A stretch of DNA of 64,000 nucleotides from Oscillospiraceae bacterium. Lineage in GTDB: Bacteria; Bacillota; Clostridia; Oscillospirales; Oscillospiraceae. Numbering within the stretch: the first letter of the stretch is position 1; every line of letters starts with the position of its first letter. Of this stretch, positions 17,436-27,038 are shown piece by piece. Under the pieces are notes generated by a model. The model did no database searches. It was not told the DNA's origin and saw only the letters and a program-made list of their open reading frames with translations. The position numbers and the translations under genes are program-made. The stretch is from the NCBI GenBank assembly GCA_009781695.1, contig WQVH01000001.1:1-64000 (forward strand), read 5' to 3'.

Positions 17436-20120
17436 ATGGAATTTGTAGAAAAAGTACCAAATGACTATCGGCACCATATCGCCGAACGCAGTGAAATCAT
17501 AGAACTTAGAGCCAAACACAAAACCCTCGCAACATACAAATACAACCCAACCATAATTGACAAAGGCTATAACCACCGCAGCCTCTACATCAGTGTTGGC
17601 GGAACTTTCGATACGTATGATCAAGCTATGCTGGTCACAAGACATGAAGGTGAAAGTGGTGTCATAATTGGAGAAAAAGCCGTTACAGAATTTATGAAAG
17701 AAAAATTTGTCGGCGGTAAGGGCTTTGATCTTTATCATCTTTGGAATTCCGTAAACGCCAATACAAAGTGGAATGCACCCGAAAACAATGTCGTAATATC
17801 CCCCGGGCCGCTTTGCGGCATCACCCAATATCCCGGGGCGGGCAAGTCCATTGTCTGCGCCATATCACCGCTGACGGGGCTTCCCTTTGATAGCAATGTC
17901 GGTGGATTCTTCGGGCCGTTTTTTAAATTTGCAGGCTTTGACACTTTGGAACTTCAGGGCATAGCTGATGAGGAAGTGATCATTTTTATAGATGGAAACA
18001 ACCACATGGTCACTGTTGAAACTGCTCCGGATATTGCGCTTGACAGCCATATTCTTTGTGAGCAGCTGCATGAGATGTTCTCGGATAGCGCAGAGGACAA
18101 ACAGAACATTTCGGTGGTTGCGAGCGGAAGGGCGGCAGAGCATTCATATGTAGGGTGCCTGAACTTCTCATTTTGGGATAAGCGGCGCAATTGTGTTCGC
18201 ATCAAACAAGCCGGACGCGGAGGTATGGGCACAGTATTTCGCCATAAGAATATAAAAGCTGTGGTTGTACGTTTTAGAGGACTTCATGGTGGTCTTAACA
18301 ATCCGGTAAACAAAGGCATGATTAATGCAGCCGGAATTCGTCTGCATAATGAAATGGCACTATATGACACAAAGCAAAACAATATGCGCAAGATCGGTAC
18401 AGCCAACATCATAGAGGTTATGGATCGGTACGATCTGTTGCCCACGCATAATTATCGCTACGGTGCACACCCTGAAACACCCAAAATCGCATCCAAAGTC
18501 TTTATCGAAAAGTATGTAACGCAAAATGTTCCGGACGGATGTTGGTATGGCTGCTCCATGAGCTGTGCTAAAGCCGCTGATAATTTTGAGTTGCGTACCG
18601 GTGCATATAAGGGCAGCAAGGTTTGTGTTGATGGCCCTGAATATGAAAATGCAGGCGGTCTCGGCTCTAATGTAGGTTGCTTTGACCCGCATTGGATACT
18701 CGAAGCAAACTTTTACTGTGACACCTATGGTATTGACACGATATCTCACGGTACGATGACTGCATTTGCGCAAGAGTGTTATCAGCGTGGTTTGATTAAT
18801 CTTGACGACACAGAAGGCCTTGATATGCGTTGGGGTAATGGATTTACGCTCAATGAGCTCATGCATCAGATGGTTGCAGGGGATGGTTTTGGTGTCATAG
18901 TCGGAAAGGGTGTCAGGCAGCAAAAGCGCATTTTTGCAGAGCGCTTCGGTAAGCCCTCTGCTGAATTTGAGCGTATGCTTTCAGGTCGTGCATGGCAAAG
19001 TCTCGAAGAGCCGACCATAGGTAAAGCCATTCCGACAGCGCATTTTAACAAGCATTTGATTGATTGTGAATTTTTGAAGTCCGAAGGTTATGATGACGAA
19101 AAAGTGCTCGGAGATATAAAAGGTACAATGCTTGAAAATGGTGGTGCAAATAATGATTCAGCCTTTATCGCACAGCCTAAACGCTGGGAGAAGATCGAAG
19201 CAATCCCCATGATTAGCCGTGATGAGATACCAGATTGGCCGACAGGCAAGCCGTATTACAGTACCGATCCTGATTGTGCGTATACCAATGGACGCCCATG
19301 GATAAAGATGACCCCGGAGCAAGTTGCCGAAATGGAAGACTTTGGTATGGAAAATAAGGGGCTGGAATATTCTGAATACTTAATGAAAGAGTCTCTTGCA
19401 CAGCAAGGCGGATATGCACTGTGTAACAAAGGGCCGCAGCATGACGAAGCTTGGCTGATCTTCATGGACATGGTCAATAATCAAATTCCGACCTTTGAAG
19501 ACAAGGCTGAAGCCCTGCATTATTTCCCAATGTTCCGGACATGGTTTGGGCTACTTGGTTTGTGTAAGCTCCCCTGGAATGATGTTACGCCTATAAATAA
19601 TAAATATGAAAAAGAACCTGCAAAGATACCTGAACATGTGCAAAATTACTTCGATATATACGAAGGGGTTACAGGCATAAAGCATGATGAGGCTTCAATG
19701 GTACTCCAGAGTGAACGTGTCTACACGTTTCAGCGTATATTTATTCTGCGCATGGGCAGTGGACAGCGTAAGCACGATATACCGCCGGGGCGTTCACTGG
19801 GGCCGATAACGGTGAGTGAATATTTGTCTCGTGAGGAGCGGTATGACAAGCAATTAAAAGATATTATCGGTGTGAATCCCGAGGGGAAGACCCCGGAAGA
19901 GAAAATGAAAATTACCATGGATTATCGTTGGGATCAGTTTAGGCAACTGGTGGATGCGGTGTATAAGCGTCGTGGTTGGACACCCAATGGTATTCCGAAG
20001 CTTGAAAAGCTTATAGAGATTGAAATGGACATTCCGTGTTTGGTTGATGTCATTCGTCCGCACTTAAAGGCCGAAGGTTATTGGCCTAGCGGTGTTGATT
20101 ACGAAAAGTACGATGCATAG
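17436..20120 (+). CDS. Aldehyde ferredoxin oxidoreductase (AOR) family tungsten/molybdopterin enzyme
   Basis: AOR N-domain-like NVVISPGPLCGITQYPGAGKSIVCAISPLTGLPFDSNVGGFFGP, Cys cluster CWYGCSMSC, later GLLGLCKLPWND; adjacent ferredoxin and MoaD-like genes. Confidence 0.85.
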   Translation: MEFVEKVPNDYRHHIAERSEIIELRAKHKTLATYKYNPTIIDKGYNHRSLYISVGGTFDTYDQAMLVTRHEGESGVIIGEKAVTEFMKEKFVGGKGFDLYHLWNSVNANTKWNAPENNVVISPGPLCGITQYPGAGKSIVCAISPLTGLPFDSNVGGFFGPFFKFAGFDTLELQGIADEEVIIFIDGNNHMVTVETAPDIALDSHILCEQLHEMFSDSAEDKQNISVVASGRAAEHSYVGCLNFSFWDKRRNCVRIKQAGRGGMGTVFRHKNIKAVVVRFRGLHGGLNNPVNKGMINAAGIRLHNEMALYDTKQNNMRKIGTANIIEVMDRYDLLPTHNYRYGAHPETPKIASKVFIEKYVTQNVPDGCWYGCSMSCAKAADNFELRTGAYKGSKVCVDGPEYENAGGLGSNVGCFDPHWILEANFYCDTYGIDTISHGTMTAFAQECYQRGLINLDDTEGLDMRWGNGFTLNELMHQMVAGDGFGVIVGKGVRQQKRIFAERFGKPSAEFERMLSGRAWQSLEEPTIGKAIPTAHFNKHLIDCEFLKSEGYDDEKVLGDIKGTMLENGGANNDSAFIAQPKRWEKIEAIPMISRDEIPDWPTGKPYYSTDPDCAYTNGRPWIKMTPEQVAEMEDFGMENKGLEYSEYLMKESLAQQGGYALCNKGPQHDEAWLIFMDMVNNQIPTFEDKAEALHYFPMFRTWFGLLGLCKLPWNDVTPINNKYEKEPAKIPEHVQNYFDIYEGVTGIKHDEASMVLQSERVYTFQRIFILRMGSGQRKHDIPPGRSLGPITVSEYLSREERYDKQLKDIIGVNPEGKTPEEKMKITMDYRWDQFRQLVDAVYKRRGWTPNGIPKLEKLIEIEMDIPCLVDVIRPHLKAEGYWPSGVDYEKYDA

Positions 20121-20322
20121 TGCGCAAATACAGCTAAACAATCGGCCGTATCCGTATAGCGAGGGTGCGACCATAAAAAGCATTATGGCTGAAAATAATT
20201 ATGAATTCAGCCATATCATTGCTAAGATAAATGGTACGGTTATTGAAGAGGCGCATTGGGCGACAGCGAAGATATCCGCCGGAGATAGTGTGGAGATAAT
20301 CCACATCTTTGGCGGAGGGTAG
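20113..20322 (+). CDS. MoaD/ThiS-like sulfur carrier protein
   Basis: Small beta-grasp-like protein ending in ...AGDSVEIIHIFGGG (Gly-Gly C-terminus); ATG at 20113 overlaps the AOR stop. Confidence 0.75.
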   Translation: MHSAQIQLNNRPYPYSEGATIKSIMAENNYEFSHIIAKINGTVIEEAHWATAKISAGDSVEIIHIFGGG

Positions 20323-20348
20323 TAAGCTGTACTTATAACAATTGAAAG

Positions 20349-20391
20349 AAGCGCTGCGCCTTAATTTAGTAGGGTGTGGCGCTTACTCTTT
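20349..20391 (+). terminator. Terminator between convergent MoaD-like and MoeB-like genes
   Basis: AAGCGCTGCGCC (20349-20360) / GGTGTGGCGCTT (20373-20384), 12-bp stem allowing G.U pairs, then ACTCTTTTTT. Confidence 0.7.
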
Positions 20392-21126
20392 TTTACGACA
20401 AATGCATCCAAGAGCCGGCTCAATATTCACCTTTTCGAGACTGAGCCCTAAGCCATCATATATGGTCAAACCACTATTGGCAACAGGCAAACCCATCAGA
20501 TATTTCAGAACTTCCAGTGCCTGCATCGCCCCCAAAACACCAGGAGTAGAACCCACAACGCCGAAAGGCTTTTTTGGCTCTGCTTCTTTTTTCTTGTTGG
20601 GGAACAAACAACGCAAGCACGGCCCTGTACCCGGCGTGATGGTCATGAGCTGACCGTAAAATTCGCCGATTCCGGCATGTACGAGCGGTATCTGAGCGGC
20701 AACACAAGCATCATTTAAAACAAGACGCGTATTGAAATTATCAAGACAGTCAACCACAATGTCATAATGTGGCACAATTTCCGATGCAAGAGATTCATCT
20801 AAGAAACAATCATAAACTGTTGTTTTGAGCCGAGGATTCAGGTTAAGCAGGCGTTTTTCGGCCATAAAGGCCTTGGATTTATCCATATCGTCCATGCCAA
20901 ACAGCAATTGACGATTCATATTAGACAAAGCAACCGTATCGCAATCGCAAAAACCCAGATGCCCGATACCCATAGCGGTCAGGTAGCTAAGTACGGGTGC
21001 ACCCAAACCACCGCAACCAATGACTAAAACAGACGCATCAGCTAGTTTTTGCTGTCCTTTTGTACCGATTTCTTTCATCATGATTTGTCGGGAATATATT
21101 TCTTTTAGTGTATCATCAAGAATCAA
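20383..21126 (-). CDS. ThiF/MoeB/HesA family adenylyltransferase
   Basis: VLVIGCGGLGAPVLSYLTAMGIGHLGFCDCDTVALSNMNRQLLF and Zn-type Cys pairs CLRC/CIC. TTG start at 21126 with GGGGGTG RBS is preferred over the 21237 ORF start, which would overlap DctM. Confidence 0.9.
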   Translation of the reverse strand: MILDDTLKEIYSRQIMMKEIGTKGQQKLADASVLVIGCGGLGAPVLSYLTAMGIGHLGFCDCDTVALSNMNRQLLFGMDDMDKSKAFMAEKRLLNLNPRLKTTVYDCFLDESLASEIVPHYDIVVDCLDNFNTRLVLNDACVAAQIPLVHAGIGEFYGQLMTITPGTGPCLRCLFPNKKKEAEPKKPFGVVGSTPGVLGAMQALEVLKYLMGLPVANSGLTIYDGLGLSLEKVNIEPALGCICRKKE

Positions 21127-21140
21127 AAAAACACCCCCTA

Positions 21141-22328
21141 CTACCAACCGAACATCATCTGAGGAAGTAAAGTCACAACGAACGGCATCGCAATAATAAC
21201 GATACAAGCCGCGGTCAATACAATCGCATAAGGCCACCGTGCCATTAATGCCTGAGGCGCAATACCCTTGTCTTCGTTTTCGAAACTATAAATCAAACAA
21301 TCTTTTTTTACAGGACGCACCAAGTGCGCAATGGATAAGGTCAATATGAACAAAACCCCTAGCCATACACCGCTGATTATCGGACTCATTAAAATCGGGG
21401 AAAAAATCGGTGTGATAATGCTCAGCGCAGCAATCTTATCCATAGTGAGACCAATGGCGAAGATGATAATCAAAGCAATAATGAGCAATAAAGTAGTGCT
21501 CAGATCAGCGGCTGAAGTAAAGCGGCTAAGCTCTGCGATAACCAAACTTCTGGTCATGAAAAGTCCAAACAAGCCACCGCCAATAATCAAAGTAAAAGTT
21601 TTGGCGATTTGAACCGCAGCATGTTTGAGCGTCTCTATGAGTCCTGAAAAGCTGAGCTGACGTGATGCCGCGGCATAAACCATAGCGAGAAAAGCGCCAA
21701 TGGCCGCCGCCTCTGTAGGTCTAAACCATGCAAAGAAGAGTCCGCCAAACACGACAAAAAACAATATCAGTACAGCAAAAACAGACTTTAAAGTGCCACG
21801 AGGGGGAGCAGGCTGCGCCTCTCGCGTATCGGCGACAAGAGACGGTTTCAGTAAAGCCAGAATTAAAGCGGCAAGAATAAAAGCAATCGTAATCAAAATG
21901 CCCGGAATTAAACCGGAGAGCAGCGATTGTCCGATATATGCCCCCGATAAATAACCGAAAATCACCAATGCCACGCAAAATGGTGCAACCAAGTCAACGA
22001 CCGAGGAGATAATATGTGCTACAGCCATTCCTGCGCGATACTTTCCAAAAAGATACGAAAGCATATGATACAGCGCCAAGCGCAAACGTGCCTTGGATAT
22101 GAAAGCGCCCATAAGTATAAATAATAAAGCAGCGCTCAAAGCATAGGTCAGTGAAATGCGCATCACATTTTCACCCAATGTAGTTAGCGCAGGAACGGCT
22201 CCACCCGGTGTGAGCAGTATACTGCCGAGCGCTGCCGCAAAAAGCAACGAAATCCCGATTGGAATACGTATAACGATCAAAACGATGAGCACGATGATGC
22301 CAAAAATGCCTATTTCAACTGGGGTCAA
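21141..22328 (-). CDS. TRAP transporter large permease (DctM)
   Basis: Polytopic protein with FFAWFRPTEAAAIGAFLAMVYA (conserved DctM PTEAAAxGA motif). Confidence 0.9.
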   Translation of the reverse strand: MTPVEIGIFGIIVLIVLIVIRIPIGISLLFAAALGSILLTPGGAVPALTTLGENVMRISLTYALSAALLFILMGAFISKARLRLALYHMLSYLFGKYRAGMAVAHIISSVVDLVAPFCVALVIFGYLSGAYIGQSLLSGLIPGILITIAFILAALILALLKPSLVADTREAQPAPPRGTLKSVFAVLILFFVVFGGLFFAWFRPTEAAAIGAFLAMVYAAASRQLSFSGLIETLKHAAVQIAKTFTLIIGGGLFGLFMTRSLVIAELSRFTSAADLSTTLLLIIALIIIFAIGLTMDKIAALSIITPIFSPILMSPIISGVWLGVLFILTLSIAHLVRPVKKDCLIYSFENEDKGIAPQALMARWPYAIVLTAACIVIIAMPFVVTLLPQMMFGW

Positions 22329-22809
22329 ATTGCAGCACCTCCTTATCTTTGATGATGAACATTAAATCGCCGATAACGGACAAACAAAATAGGAACATGC
22401 CCAAAGCGCCAATTATAGAGATGATCCCCAAATGTATATTGAGTATCAACGTGCTGTCGGCACGGCTGAATTGTGCGATTGCAAACTGAAATATAAACCA
22501 GAATGTTACGCCGCTAATCACCAAAAACAACAAGGAACTGATCAATGAAAATATTATTTTTCCATGATGCTTCAGTGTCTTAGAAAACAATTGTGCGGCA
22601 ACGTGCTCTTTATTGTATTGCGTAAAAGCAATCGCCATAAATACAATCACTGAGGAAAAAATCTGTGTCAGCTCAAAAACACCGGGAATGAATGTAAAAA
22701 AGATATTTCTGAGCAAAACATCCGCGATGACAAGCAAAAGTAAACAAAATAAGACGAGTGCGGAGATATAAATGGCGCATTTATTTAACGTGCTTATGGC
22801 GGTTCTCAT
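22315..22809 (-). CDS. TRAP transporter small permease (DctQ)
   Basis: Four-TM protein upstream of and overlapping DctM; IADVLLRNIFFTFIPGVFELTQIF pattern. Confidence 0.85.
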   Translation of the reverse strand: MRTAISTLNKCAIYISALVLFCLLLLVIADVLLRNIFFTFIPGVFELTQIFSSVIVFMAIAFTQYNKEHVAAQLFSKTLKHHGKIIFSLISSLLFLVISGVTFWFIFQFAIAQFSRADSTLILNIHLGIISIIGALGMFLFCLSVIGDLMFIIKDKEVLQFDPS

Positions 22810-22869
22810 TTTCGGCTCCTTATTATTTAGAAATCAAAGCATACCAAGTATACTTTAAAAATGCACTTT

Positions 22870-24285
22870 TTACAACTCTACAGGTCTTAAATATTTTTTG
22901 GCAATGCGCAGCGCCTGATCAGGATAATCTTGTGAAAGCAGCCCCATAGCGTACAAAATATACTCATGATCGACATAAGCACAAGGTTGGTTGGGCTTCA
23001 AGCTCCAAGGCTTAGCCGCGTCAAACAGTGCCGATTTCAGTACCGCTTCCAGATGATTTCCGTATTTAAAGATACCTCCGGTACCTATAATATTTTTTAC
23101 GCCCAAGAGGTTTTTGCCATATTGCAGTGTCACATGCCCTGAGGTCGTGAATTCATTTTGCGTATATCCGGCATGACGCTCCACGGCGATGCCAACCGAT
23201 GTTCCGGCAAGTGCGATGTCCATGGCGGATTCGGCGCTGCTCTGTGGAACATAACCGACATTTTTGCTGAGCATCAGTGTATAAAGATCAAAATCAAGCA
23301 GCGTTGGTAAAAGTGGGTGATCAATGGCCAGGGCGTACTCGCAAAGTGTTTCGCCGCCGACAAAATCAAAAATAGTTCGGGCATTGTATCTGATGCCCAT
23401 GTCACCTTCGACGGTTCTGCTGAGTCTCGGTTCAGGCAACCCTTTGACTAAAGTCGTACTGGTTATCGGAGCATTATTGGCGACTGAATGAATATTGGTT
23501 GTAGCGCCTCCCACTTCTACGACGAGCAAGTCACCTATACCTTGCTCGTGGCGTGTGCCGTCGGCCAAAAGCGCTGCGGCCTCCATAGATGCGCTGGGTG
23601 TAGGTATAATAGGTCTTTCGAAAAAAGCCTCTGCCTGACTCAGACCTTTAGCTTGTATGATATGGGAGATGAATATTTCGCGAATAAGCGCTTGCGCTGC
23701 CCCTACCTCCACACGATTGACCGTGGGAAGCACATTGGCTGCCGTATAAACTTGTTTGCCGCCTGTCTCTAGGAGTGCTGTAACTTTTTGCGCAGCAGAG
23801 CGATTACCGCATACCAATATAGGGCAGGTAATTTTAGAGTTGGCGAGTATCTCAGCATTGTGCAAAATCACTTGCTTGTTGCCGCCATCAGTTCCACCGC
23901 ATAAAAGTACGATATCACATTGGTTTTTCTCGATTTCCAAAGCAATATCGCTATCCAGTTCATATCCATAAGCGCACAATACTTTTGCTCCGGCGCCCAA
24001 TGCGGCCATTTGCGCAGCCTTGAGCGTCAGGTCAGGGACCAAGCCGATGGCCGCCATCTTTAGTCCGCCTGCCGCACTGCTGCAAGCGTATTTACCTGCA
24101 ATGTCTTCAGCTCGGATACCTGATTGCGTATATAATTCTTGGAGTGCAAGCCTGAGTCCAATATTAATATCAATCTCAACGGTTGTCGGCGATTGTGCCC
24201 TTCCGACCAGTAGCTCACGTTCCAAGTCAACTGCGGTGACTTTAGTATAAGTGCTGCCAAAGTCTACCATAAGATAAATGCTCAT
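22870..24285 (-). CDS. GlmL/MutL-family protein (glutamate-mutase accessory ATPase-like)
   Basis: N-terminal MVDFGSTYTKVTAVDLE (ASKHA phosphate-binding loop) and LLVVEVGGATTNIHSV; GlmL-type sequence throughout. Confidence 0.85.
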   Translation of the reverse strand: MSIYLMVDFGSTYTKVTAVDLERELLVGRAQSPTTVEIDINIGLRLALQELYTQSGIRAEDIAGKYACSSAAGGLKMAAIGLVPDLTLKAAQMAALGAGAKVLCAYGYELDSDIALEIEKNQCDIVLLCGGTDGGNKQVILHNAEILANSKITCPILVCGNRSAAQKVTALLETGGKQVYTAANVLPTVNRVEVGAAQALIREIFISHIIQAKGLSQAEAFFERPIIPTPSASMEAAALLADGTRHEQGIGDLLVVEVGGATTNIHSVANNAPITSTTLVKGLPEPRLSRTVEGDMGIRYNARTIFDFVGGETLCEYALAIDHPLLPTLLDFDLYTLMLSKNVGYVPQSSAESAMDIALAGTSVGIAVERHAGYTQNEFTTSGHVTLQYGKNLLGVKNIIGTGGIFKYGNHLEAVLKSALFDAAKPWSLKPNQPCAYVDHEYILYAMGLLSQDYPDQALRIAKKYLRPVEL

Positions 24286-24335
24286 GATTTGTCCTCCTCA
24301 GGGTATATAGGACGCCACAGGCCGCCGGGAATCAA

Positions 24336-25085
24336 TCAGTTATCCCTTGTCGGTGGAATGATGATAGAGATGGGTGTAGCATACATATCGAAGAAAAACA
24401 TAGCTGCCGCAATCTCGGCGCGAAACGCATGGGCGGCAGGTCTGGCGTAAATATCCATGGTGCTGTATCGGAACATAATTTGCGCATCATACATAAAATA
24501 CATTGCTTCAAGCGCCCAAGCGCTTATTTCATCTTCATCTGCAAATTGCAATAAACTTCCGCCATCTTCTTCTAAATCAATAGTCAGTTCGGCAAAACTC
24601 ATGTAACGGAAGAGAATCGTATACATCTGTTCACGGTTGACAGGGTTATTGCCGCCAAAAGTTGTTGGATTAAGCCCAAGGACAATGCCATTTTCGTGCG
24701 CCCAAGCGATTGCCGTGCTGTACCATCTGCCATCTGCGACATCTTCAAAAGGAGAAAGACCTGCATCCGGCTGACCTGCATATCTCCAGAGTATCGTAAC
24801 TAACATGGCGCGTGTCATATCATCATGAGGTGCAAATTGTGTAGTACTCAGACCATTCATGATACCATTTTCAAAAGCCCAAGCAACCGGTCTGTAAAAC
24901 CAATCATCATCATGGACATCCAGAAATTCAAGCGGTGCTGAAGGCTCAAATTCCGAAGGTTTTACCAAAGATAGGCGTGTTGCCGCTTCGGCACTATGTG
25001 CATGAGCGGTAAAAGTTATATTTGTACAAACAATCATGGTAAGTAATATGAGTACTGCGAAAAATCCGGTCATGGCTTTTTTCAT
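24336..25085 (-). CDS. S-layer homology (SLH) domain exported protein
   Basis: Signal peptide; SLH repeats FLDVHDDDWFYRPVAWAFENGIMNGLSTTQFAPHDDMTRAMLVTILWRYAG and FEDVADGRWYSTAIAWAHENGIVLGLNPTTFGGNNPVNREQMYTILFRY. Confidence 0.88.
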   Translation of the reverse strand: MKKAMTGFFAVLILLTMIVCTNITFTAHAHSAEAATRLSLVKPSEFEPSAPLEFLDVHDDDWFYRPVAWAFENGIMNGLSTTQFAPHDDMTRAMLVTILWRYAGQPDAGLSPFEDVADGRWYSTAIAWAHENGIVLGLNPTTFGGNNPVNREQMYTILFRYMSFAELTIDLEEDGGSLLQFADEDEISAWALEAMYFMYDAQIMFRYSTMDIYARPAAHAFRAEIAAAMFFFDMYATPISIIIPPTRDN

Positions 25086-25129
25086 AATCTAAAGACCCTT
25101 TCATCAGTTATAAAAACGCTTAATTTCAC

Positions 25130-26134
25130 TTATTTGGCGTGCGAAGATAGTTTTGCAATGCCCCCTGCAATAGCGCCGAATAATACACCGGCAACAGGCC
25201 AGACGACCCAACTGATTCTCCAAGCCTCTCCGACGAAACTCCACAAGAGGTATATCGCAACCACTACAGGCCAATATACGCTGGCAATTGTGCCTGTGAT
25301 TTTTTCATACTTGACAAACTTGGCTTTTTTCGCATAATCGCCCTTGCCCAGTAAGACATCATAGGCAGACTTTGTTGTACCGGTACGTATAAAAAGAAAT
25401 ACAGCAAATCCAATCATAAGCAAGAAAATAACGAGTGGAACCATGCGGTATCCCAGCGTACCAAGGACGATGAATACACCCAGCGATACCAGTATCAATG
25501 CAATGCCAAGACTCAGATGTGCGGCAAACAGATTGTTATAACTGATTGCCTGTCTCTCAAGCTCGGCCTTGGTTTCGGCATCCAGTAAAAGATTCTGGTC
25601 ATCATAATGCTCATAACGATCAAGCCGCATACCATTGACTATGAAAATCGGCACGGCAGCAGCTATGGTCAGTAATAAAACGACAACCCCAACCGCCCCT
25701 GCAGTACCATTTTCACCGGCCTCGGAATCACCAAAAAGGTTTCCGATTAAAAGCATGGCACAAATGCCTGCCATAATCAGCCAAACTCCGATCCCGATCC
25801 ATGAACTGCCCCGGCGTGCTTGCTCCAGATAGGCCTGTGCCTCCGCTCCGGACAACTTAAGCGCATCTTCGACTGATGTGTCGGATTCAAGGGCAAAAAT
25901 AGTCAGGTCACTACTTGATTCAGGATTCAGACCGATATCCTTGCAGATATCGTCTATGTTGCCGAAGTTGGAAATCACATATCCTATGGCCTCATGTTCG
26001 CTTTTTCCGTCTGCAATCTGTATTTTGTACCGAAATTCCATCTCAGCAAGTTTTTTGTACTTGAGTGATTGCAATCTACTGCTTTGCGGAAAATCAGCAA
26101 AGGCGTTTTCTATATAGGCTTTGATTACTTCCAT
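25130..26134 (-). CDS. Membrane protein with permease-prefix (HAAS/DUF1700-like) N-terminal domain
   Basis: N-term KKLAEMEFRYKIQIADGKSEHEAIGYVISNFGNIDDICKDIG typical of the prefix domain, then about 5 TM segments. Confidence 0.6.
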   Translation of the reverse strand: MEVIKAYIENAFADFPQSSRLQSLKYKKLAEMEFRYKIQIADGKSEHEAIGYVISNFGNIDDICKDIGLNPESSSDLTIFALESDTSVEDALKLSGAEAQAYLEQARRGSSWIGIGVWLIMAGICAMLLIGNLFGDSEAGENGTAGAVGVVVLLLTIAAAVPIFIVNGMRLDRYEHYDDQNLLLDAETKAELERQAISYNNLFAAHLSLGIALILVSLGVFIVLGTLGYRMVPLVIFLLMIGFAVFLFIRTGTTKSAYDVLLGKGDYAKKAKFVKYEKITGTIASVYWPVVVAIYLLWSFVGEAWRISWVVWPVAGVLFGAIAGGIAKLSSHAK

Positions 26135-26173
26135 TATCTCACCGCCAATCTAAAGGTAGTGCGTACAATCTAT

Positions 26174-26821
26174 TTATGGGGTAGGGATTTGTTCAGCGGG
26201 AGATATCTTAGCGTCACCGTAAAACCGTGACTCCATTTCAAAAATGGCATAGTATGCACCATAGCAAAAGCTCTCGTTGGGATACTCGCGTTTAAGCTCA
26301 TTAAATTTCTTTACAAGCCATGGTATACGTTTCTCCGGAGCCTTAAAACCCAATGCGACCAAGACCATAGATTTGGCGTAAGCGCCGCGCATATCATCAA
26401 AATTCTTGATAAGCTCATCGGCAATATCTTTGCTGCACAGTGCGAGCACCCGAGCTGAAAGCTCGATAAACAAGTCATTTAAACTCGTCTTGAGCATTCT
26501 GATGATCTCCGGTACGACTTCATCTTCAAATTCCAGCGCCTTACGCACCAGCAATTGCTGATTCATCATATCTGTGCCTCGGCGCATGAATTTGATGACC
26601 TGTCCGGCAGTAGTTGCAGCGTCGATATCATGCATTTCGGCAGAAATTGCCACATCCCTGTTGGGGAGCTTGTCTCGAAGTGACCGCTCCAGAAGGTCTT
26701 GCATTGGAATATTTTCAAGCATCAGCTTGATTTGAAAATGCTCAATTGCAGCCGGTGGCGGCGCCGCTTCACGATCAAGCCCATTTTCGTTAAAAAACCA
26801 TCGAATCAAGTCATAATGCAT
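26174..26821 (-). CDS. Conserved-looking hypothetical protein, helical (HEAT-like?)
   Basis: Uninterrupted 215-aa ORF with coding-like composition; helical repeats apparent; no recognised family. Confidence 0.5.
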   Translation of the reverse strand: MHYDLIRWFFNENGLDREAAPPPAAIEHFQIKLMLENIPMQDLLERSLRDKLPNRDVAISAEMHDIDAATTAGQVIKFMRRGTDMMNQQLLVRKALEFEDEVVPEIIRMLKTSLNDLFIELSARVLALCSKDIADELIKNFDDMRGAYAKSMVLVALGFKAPEKRIPWLVKKFNELKREYPNESFCYGAYYAIFEMESRFYGDAKISPAEQIPTP

Positions 26822-27038
26822 CTCAATTCACACTCCTATTTGGCAGTTGCTTCGCATCAATAAGCATACTGTATGCGTAAGCAATAATCCTTATTTACTC
26901 ATTGCTGCTCATTATAAGCGATAAAATACCCTCAGGCAAGTTATTTGGAATACGGCACAGCCCCTACTAGTACTTCATTCTTGAAATAAGTTTGCAAAGA
27001 TGCCGCAAGATTTGTAAGCTTATTTTGACAATGGAGTA

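Noticed and set aside
18360-18923. 187-aa minus-strand ORF
   Set aside because: Antisense to the AOR gene.
20383-21237. Long version of the ThiF/MoeB-like ORF starting at 21237
   Set aside because: Would overlap the DctM coding end by about 100 bp; the TTG at 21126 has a strong RBS and follows the DctM stop.
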